Shown: one piece after another, positions 29,081 through 33,914 of the stretch | Numbering within the stretch: the stretch's first letter is position 1 | Layout of the letters: each line of letters opens with the position of its first letter | DNA from: Xanthobacteraceae bacterium | GTDB taxonomy: Bacteria; Pseudomonadota; Alphaproteobacteria; Rhizobiales; Xanthobacteraceae | Reading direction: 5' to 3' | DNA: 33,914 nt | Assembly: GCA_025929595.1 (NCBI GenBank) | Contig: JAICQA010000002.1 | Span: 1 to 33,914, forward strand | Made by a program: the position numbers and the translations under genes | Notes under the pieces: generated by a model | Told to the model about the DNA's origin: nothing | Seen by the model: only the letters and a program-made list of their open reading frames with translations | The model's database searches: none

Positions 29081-29794
29081 TCAGGTTACGGCGAGCTTCT
29101 GCAATTCAACGAGGCGCCCGATCCCCTTCTTGGCGAGCGCGATCAGCGCGGCGAGCTCGGCTTCGGAGAACGGCGTCTTCTCGGCCGTCCCCTGAATCTC
29201 GACGATGCCGCCCGAGCCGGTCATCACGAAATTGGCGTCGGTCTCGGCCTCCGAATCCTCCGCATAGTCGAGATCGAGCACCGGTTCGTTCTTGTGGATG
29301 CCGCAGGAGACGGCTGCGACATGATCCTTCAGCGGATCCTGCTTCAGCATGTTGCGCGCCTTCATCCAGGCGATGCAGTCGTAGAGCGCGAGCCACGCGC
29401 CGGTGATCGCGGCCGTGCGTGTGCCGCCGTCCGCTTGCAGCACGTCGCAGTCGAGCGTGATCTGCCGTTCACCGAGCGCGACCAGGTCCGTGACCGTGCG
29501 GAGCGATCGCCCGATCAGTCGTTGAATCTCAAGTGTGCGGCCCGACTGCTTCCCGGCCGACGCCTCGCGCCGCGTACGCTCGTTCGTGGCGCGCGGCAGC
29601 ATTCCGTATTCCGCCGTGACCCAGCCGCGTCCCTGGTTTTTGAGCCAGGGCGGCAGCTTTTCTTCGAGCGTCGCCGACACCAGCACATGCGTATCGCCGA
29701 ATTTGACGAGACAGGAGCCTTCCGCATGGCGCAGCAGTCCGCGCTCGAAACTGACCGCGCGCATCTCGTCATTCGCTCGCCGGCTGGGCCGCAT
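29081..29794 (-). CDS. rph: Ribonuclease PH
   Basis: [76 protein letters not shown]. Confidence 0.96.
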   Translation of the reverse strand: MRPSRRANDEMRAVSFERGLLRHAEGSCLVKFGDTHVLVSATLEEKLPPWLKNQGRGWVTAEYGMLPRATNERTRREASAGKQSGRTLEIQRLIGRSLRTVTDLVALGERQITLDCDVLQADGGTRTAAITGAWLALYDCIAWMKARNMLKQDPLKDHVAAVSCGIHKNEPVLDLDYAEDSEAETDANFVMTGSGGIVEIQGTAEKTPFSEAELAALIALAKKGIGRLVELQKLAVT

Positions 29795-29929
29795 GAAATC
29801 TCCTGTTGCTGCGTCTCTTGTACGGGCGGGGTAGGGCAGCGGCAAGGCCGTTAGCCGTCTCGCAAGGCCGCCCTTGCTCATCACCGGAGCGAATGCACAT
29901 AGTAGCGACGGCAGTTTCCGGAGTTTGCC

Positions 29930-31009
29930 TTGTCCGTCGACGTTCCGATCGGCACCACGTCCGTCAGTCTCGCGCAACTGGACGAGCGCTCGCGCGAGAT
30001 TTTCCGCCGCATCGTCGAAAGCTATCTCGCCACCGGCGATCCGGTTGGCTCACGCAATGTCTCGCGCATTTTGCAGACCGCGCTTTCGCCGGCCTCCGTG
30101 CGCAACGTCATGGCCGACCTCGAAGCTCTCGGCCTTGTTTATGCGCCGCATACGAGCGCGGGGCGGCTGCCGACCGAGTATGGCCTGCGCTTTTACGTCG
30201 ATGCGCTCCTGGAGTTTGGCGATCTCTCCGGCGAAGAGCGCCGCAAGATCGAGGCGCAGGTTTCCGCGGCCCGCTCCGACAGTCTCGATAACGTTCTGAA
30301 CGAAGCCTCGGCCATGCTCTCCGGCCTCTCACGCGGAGCGGGTGTCGTCACCGCAAACAAGACCGATCCGCGCCTGCGGCACATCGAATTCGTCGGGCTT
30401 GATCCCGGCCGCGCGCTCATGGTGCTCGTGTCCGACGACGGTCAGGTCGAGAACCGGCTGGTAACGCTCGCGCCGGGCACCTCGCAGTCGCAGCTTGTCG
30501 AAGCGACGAATTTTCTCAATGCGCGCATACGCGGCAAGACGCTCGCCGAAGTGAAGGCGGATCTCGAAAGCGCCGCCGCCTCGGCGCGCGCCGAGCTTGA
30601 CGAGCTGACGCGCAAAGTGGTCGCCGCCGGCCTCGCGAGTTGGTCGGGCGGCGACACCGCCGAGCGCAAGCTGATCGTGCGCGGACAGGCCAAGCTCCTT
30701 GAAGACCTTAAGGCCATGCAGGACCTCGAGCGCGTCCGCCTTCTCTTTGACGACCTCGAAACCAAGCGCGAGGTGATCGATCTTCTTGGCAAGGCGGAGG
30801 AAGGCGAGGGGCTGCGCATCTTCATCGGCTCGGAGAACAAGCTCTTTTCGCTGTCGGGTTCCTCGACCATCGTTGCACCCTACCGGGACGGCGCGGGCCG
30901 CATTGTCGGCGTCCTTGGCGTCATCGGCCCGACCCGCATGAACTATGCGCGCGTGATCCCGATGGTCGATTACACTGCCCGGGTCGTCAGCAAGATCATC
31001 GGCGGCTGA
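29930..31009 (+). CDS. hrcA: Heat-inducible transcription repressor HrcA
   Basis: [74 protein letters not shown] start. Confidence 0.94.
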   Translation: MSVDVPIGTTSVSLAQLDERSREIFRRIVESYLATGDPVGSRNVSRILQTALSPASVRNVMADLEALGLVYAPHTSAGRLPTEYGLRFYVDALLEFGDLSGEERRKIEAQVSAARSDSLDNVLNEASAMLSGLSRGAGVVTANKTDPRLRHIEFVGLDPGRALMVLVSDDGQVENRLVTLAPGTSQSQLVEATNFLNARIRGKTLAEVKADLESAAASARAELDELTRKVVAAGLASWSGGDTAERKLIVRGQAKLLEDLKAMQDLERVRLLFDDLETKREVIDLLGKAEEGEGLRIFIGSENKLFSLSGSSTIVAPYRDGAGRIVGVLGVIGPTRMNYARVIPMVDYTARVVSKIIGG

Positions 31010-31071
31010 CCTCCCGTTAACCCGAATACGTCCGATTCCAGCCGTAACCGGCCGCTTTCCGTCGCCAATGC

Positions 31072-31103
31072 CTTGATTTTTGCGGGCGACAATCTGATAT
31101 CGG
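31072..31103 (+). promoter_or_regulatory. Candidate sigma32 promoter for grpE
   Basis: CTTG-N18-CTGATATCGG; one mismatch to the alphaproteobacterial consensus CTTG-N17/18-CYTATNTNNG. Confidence 0.6.
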
Positions 31104-31129
31104 GTGCGAAAACCGCATCCAGAGCCAGT

Positions 31130-31717
31130 ATGTCTAATACGAACGATAACCGCCCCGACGCCGAAAATGGCGCGTCCCCCGCCGAAACGCCGGAGGCCGC
31201 GCCCGCACCCGAAGAACAAGTGCGCGTCCTCGCCGCAGCCGTCGATGAGCTGCGCGACAAGTTCCTGCGCGCCGTTGCCGAAACGGATAATGTGCGCAAG
31301 CGCGCCGAGCGCGATGTTGCTGACGCACGCACCTATGGCATCGCGGGGTTCGCGCGCGACATTCTTTCCGTCGCCGACAATCTCGCGCGTGCACTGGGCG
31401 TCGTGACGCCCGAGCAGCGTGCCGGTGCCGATGAAACCTTGAAGGCCCTGCTCGACGGTGTCGATCTCACGCGCCGTGAGATGCACAACGCGCTGAAGAA
31501 GCACGGCGTGCGCGAGCTCGATCCCAAGGGCGAGAAGTTCGACCCGAACTTCCATCAGGCCATGTATGAAGTGCCCGATCCCGAAGTGCCGGCGGGTACG
31601 GTGGTGCAGGTCGTGCAGACCGGCTACGCCATCGGCGACCGCGTGTTGCGGCCCGCGATGGTCGCCGTCGCCAAGGGCGGCGCGAAGGCGAACGCGCCCG
31701 AACCTGCCGCAACCTGA
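31130..31717 (+). CDS. grpE: Nucleotide exchange factor GrpE
   Basis: [82 protein letters not shown]; start MSNTNDN. Confidence 0.96.
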   Translation: MSNTNDNRPDAENGASPAETPEAAPAPEEQVRVLAAAVDELRDKFLRAVAETDNVRKRAERDVADARTYGIAGFARDILSVADNLARALGVVTPEQRAGADETLKALLDGVDLTRREMHNALKKHGVRELDPKGEKFDPNFHQAMYEVPDPEVPAGTVVQVVQTGYAIGDRVLRPAMVAVAKGGAKANAPEPAAT

Positions 31718-31734
31718 TCCATCTGGGGGCCGAT

Positions 31735-32415
31735 GTGCCGCAGCTGGTCGAACTGAAAGCCGCGCGCCCGTTGGCCTCCGGCGCCTATCGCGATGTTTTT
31801 CAGCATCCCGGCGATGATGGGTTGCTCATCAAGGTCATCAGGCCGCTGTTCGTCGAGCGCGACGCGCGGCGCGCCAACTGGTTCGAGAAGTGGCAGGGCC
31901 TTGGGGCTTACAAGAGTCTCATGCGCGAAATCGAGAAGTATCTGGTTCTGCGCGAACGCGGACAGCACGATCTTCCCTTCATTCAGCATTTTGCCGGCAT
32001 TGTCGAAACCGATCTCGGCCTCGGCATGGTCGTGCGCAAAGTGCGGGCGCGCGATGGCGGGCTTGCGCCGACGCTCGCTGAGATCGTCCGTACGCGCGGA
32101 CTCGATCCGGATCTTGTCGCGCGCATTGACGCGCTGCGGGACGACGTGATCCGCCATCATGTTGTGTTCGGTGACATCAGCGCCAACAATATCGTCGAGG
32201 CGGCCGATGCGGAGCACGGCCACCGGCTGGTCATCATCGACGGACTGAACGACCGGCTGTGGCTGCCCGTCAATTCCCTGAGCGTGACGTTTTACCGGGC
32301 TTATTGCGACCGGCGCTTTGCGCGGATGATGGACATGTTGCGAACGGTCGACCTCTCTCGCGAGACGCCGATGGTGGTCCCGGCTAGCGGCCGGCAAGGC
32401 TTGCCGCAAGGTTAA
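31735..32415 (+). CDS. YrbL-like protein (kinase-like fold)
   Basis: VELKAARPLASGAYRDVFQHPGDDGLLIKVIRP, HHVVFGDISANNIV (catalytic-loop-like), LVIIDGL; GTG start. Confidence 0.8.
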   Translation: MPQLVELKAARPLASGAYRDVFQHPGDDGLLIKVIRPLFVERDARRANWFEKWQGLGAYKSLMREIEKYLVLRERGQHDLPFIQHFAGIVETDLGLGMVVRKVRARDGGLAPTLAEIVRTRGLDPDLVARIDALRDDVIRHHVVFGDISANNIVEAADAEHGHRLVIIDGLNDRLWLPVNSLSVTFYRAYCDRRFARMMDMLRTVDLSRETPMVVPASGRQGLPQG

Positions 32416-32468
32416 TGAGAAGGGGTCCTGGCGGGGGCCGGAAAGCCGCTCGGGAGAGGCGGTTCAGC

Positions 32469-32500
32469 CTTGCGGGTGTCTGGAGCCCCTCCTATATCAC
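32469..32500 (+). promoter_or_regulatory. Candidate sigma32 promoter for dnaK
   Basis: CTTG (32469-32472)-N18-CCTATATCAC (32491-32500); matches CTTG-N17/18-CYTATNTNNG except the last G. Confidence 0.65.
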
Positions 32501-32506
32501 CCGCGA

Positions 32507-32526
32507 ACGTCGCGAAGCCGCGACGT
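32507..32526 (+). promoter_or_regulatory. Perfect hairpin at the predicted 5' end of the dnaK leader
   Basis: ACGTCGCG-AAGC-CGCGACGT, 8-bp stem, 4-nt loop. Confidence 0.6.
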
Positions 32527-32639
32527 CATCCCCAATCGCGGGGGCCGTGCGGGGGGCGAGCGTGGCGAAAGGCCAGCCCGTCCTGCCGGGTGCTGTAAGT
32601 CAGACCTGGACGGCCTGCCGGAAAGAGTGAGGTAGAGAT

Positions 32640-33914
32640 ATGTCCAAGGTCATCGGTATCGACCTCGGTACGACCAATTCCTGCGTAGCGGTCATGGAGG
32701 GCAAATCGCCCAAGGTGATCGAGAACGCCGAGGGCATGCGCACCACGCCCTCCATCGTGGCCTTCACGGACGACGGCGAGCGGCTCGTCGGCCAGCCCGC
32801 CAAACGCCAGGCCGTCACCAATCCCGAAAAGACCTTCTTCGCGGTCAAGCGCCTGATCGGCCGCCGCTACGACGACCCCACAGTCGAGAAGGACAAGAAG
32901 CTCGTCCCCTATTCCATCGTGCGCGCCTCCAATGGCGACGCGTGGCTCTCGGACGGCAAGAACCAGTATTCCCCGTCGCAAGTCTCCGCGTTCATCCTTC
33001 AGAAAATGAAGGAAACGGCAGAAGCTCATCTCGGCGCCAAGGTCGAGAAGGCGGTCATTACCGTTCCCGCCTACTTCAACGACGCACAGCGCCAGGCGAC
33101 GAAAGACGCCGGCAAGATCGCGGGCCTTGAAGTCCTGCGCATCATCAACGAGCCGACCGCGGCCGCGCTCGCCTACGGTCTCGACAAGAAGGCCGCCGGC
33201 ACGATTGCGGTCTACGACCTTGGCGGCGGCACCTTCGATATCTCCATTCTTGAAATCGGCGACGGCGTCTTCGAGGTGAAGTCGACGAACGGCGATACGT
33301 TCCTCGGCGGCGAAGATTTCGACATGCGCCTCGTCGGCTATCTCGCCGACGAATTCCAGAAAGAGCAGGGCATCGATCTGCGCAAGGACAAGCTCGCGCT
33401 CCAGCGCCTCAAGGAGGCGGCCGAGAAGGCGAAGATCGAGCTCTCTTCCACCAGCCAGACCGAGATCAATCTGCCCTTCATCACGGCGGACGCGTCCGGC
33501 CCGAAGCACATGACCATGAAGCTGACGCGCGCCAAGTTCGAGGCGCTCGTCGACGACCTGATCCAGAAGACCATGGAGCCCTGCAAGAAGGCGTTGAAGG
33601 ACGCCGGGCTCTCGGCGGCCGAGATCAGTGAAGTCGTGCTCGTCGGCGGCATGACGCGCATGCCGAAGGTGCAGGAAGCGGTGAAGCAGCTCTTCGGCAA
33701 GGAGCCGCACAAGGGCGTCAATCCGGATGAAGTCGTTGCGATCGGTGCCGCCATTCAGGCGGGCGTGTTGCAGGGCGACGTCAAGGACGTGCTCCTGCTC
33801 GACGTGACCCCGCTCTCGCTCGGCATCGAGACCTTGGGCGGCGTGTTCACCCGGCTCATCGATCGCAACACGACGATCCCGACCAAGAAGAGCCAGGTCT
33901 TCTCCACCGCCGAG
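32640..33914 (+). CDS. dnaK: Chaperone DnaK (Hsp70), 3' end truncated by the window
   Basis: [74 protein letters not shown]. Confidence 0.98.
   Translation, partial: MSKVIGIDLGTTNSCVAVMEGKSPKVIENAEGMRTTPSIVAFTDDGERLVGQPAKRQAVTNPEKTFFAVKRLIGRRYDDPTVEKDKKLVPYSIVRASNGDAWLSDGKNQYSPSQVSAFILQKMKETAEAHLGAKVEKAVITVPAYFNDAQRQATKDAGKIAGLEVLRIINEPTAAALAYGLDKKAAGTIAVYDLGGGTFDISILEIGDGVFEVKSTNGDTFLGGEDFDMRLVGYLADEFQKEQGIDLRKDKLALQRLKEAAEKAKIELSSTSQTEINLPFITADASGPKHMTMKLTRAKFEALVDDLIQKTMEPCKKALKDAGLSAAEISEVVLVGGMTRMPKVQEAVKQLFGKEPHKGVNPDEVVAIGAAIQAGVLQGDVKDVLLLDVTPLSLGIETLGGVFTRLIDRNTTIPTKKSQVFSTAE

Noticed and set aside
29795-29929. Possible CIRCE element in the rph-hrcA divergent region
   Set aside because: No TTAGCACTC-N9-GAGTGCTAA-like sequence found; only short GCAAGGCCG repeats
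1-33914. CRISPR arrays, tRNAs, rRNAs, IS elements, prophage genes
   Set aside because: No regularly spaced repeats, tRNA-like cloverleaf, rRNA or transposase/integrase motifs were recognised on reading

Overview
High-GC alphaproteobacterial (probably Rhizobiales/Hyphomicrobiales; inferred from gene families) chromosomal window. The left half (about 1-16640) is a chemotaxis cluster on the + strand: cheW, an orphan branched-chain-amino-acid-type periplasmic binding protein (SBP), three tandem MCP genes, cheR, cheD, cheB, a STAS-CheY fusion, cheA, cheY and a small helical ORF. A two-gene minus-strand unit (a REC protein and a hypothetical) converges on it. The right half is mostly housekeeping: yifB/comM, extensin-like, GGDEF, a small exported protein, gshB, yraN, rsmI, an LpoA-like lipoprotein, hemW, aldo/keto reductase, a Bug/TctC-type SBP, rdgB, rph, hrcA, grpE, a yrbL-like gene and dnaK (truncated by the window end). 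The observations most worth following up are: (1) the orphan SBP beside an MCP with a long all-helical (TorS/HBM-like) sensor, a possible SBP-MCP receptor pair; (2) a REC protein whose C-terminus, MGQDDIDSLLNLARKG, resembles the CheY-binding N-terminus of FliM; (3) a 148-aa ORF translationally coupled to cheY that carries a CheZ/CheT-like DxxxQ; (4) an in-frame STAS-CheY fusion; (5) an MCP with a CxxCH heme motif; (6) sigma32-like promoters upstream of grpE and dnaK, with a perfect hairpin at the predicted start of the dnaK leader. No CRISPR array, tRNA, rRNA or transposase was recognised. All assignments come from reading motifs, without database searches.
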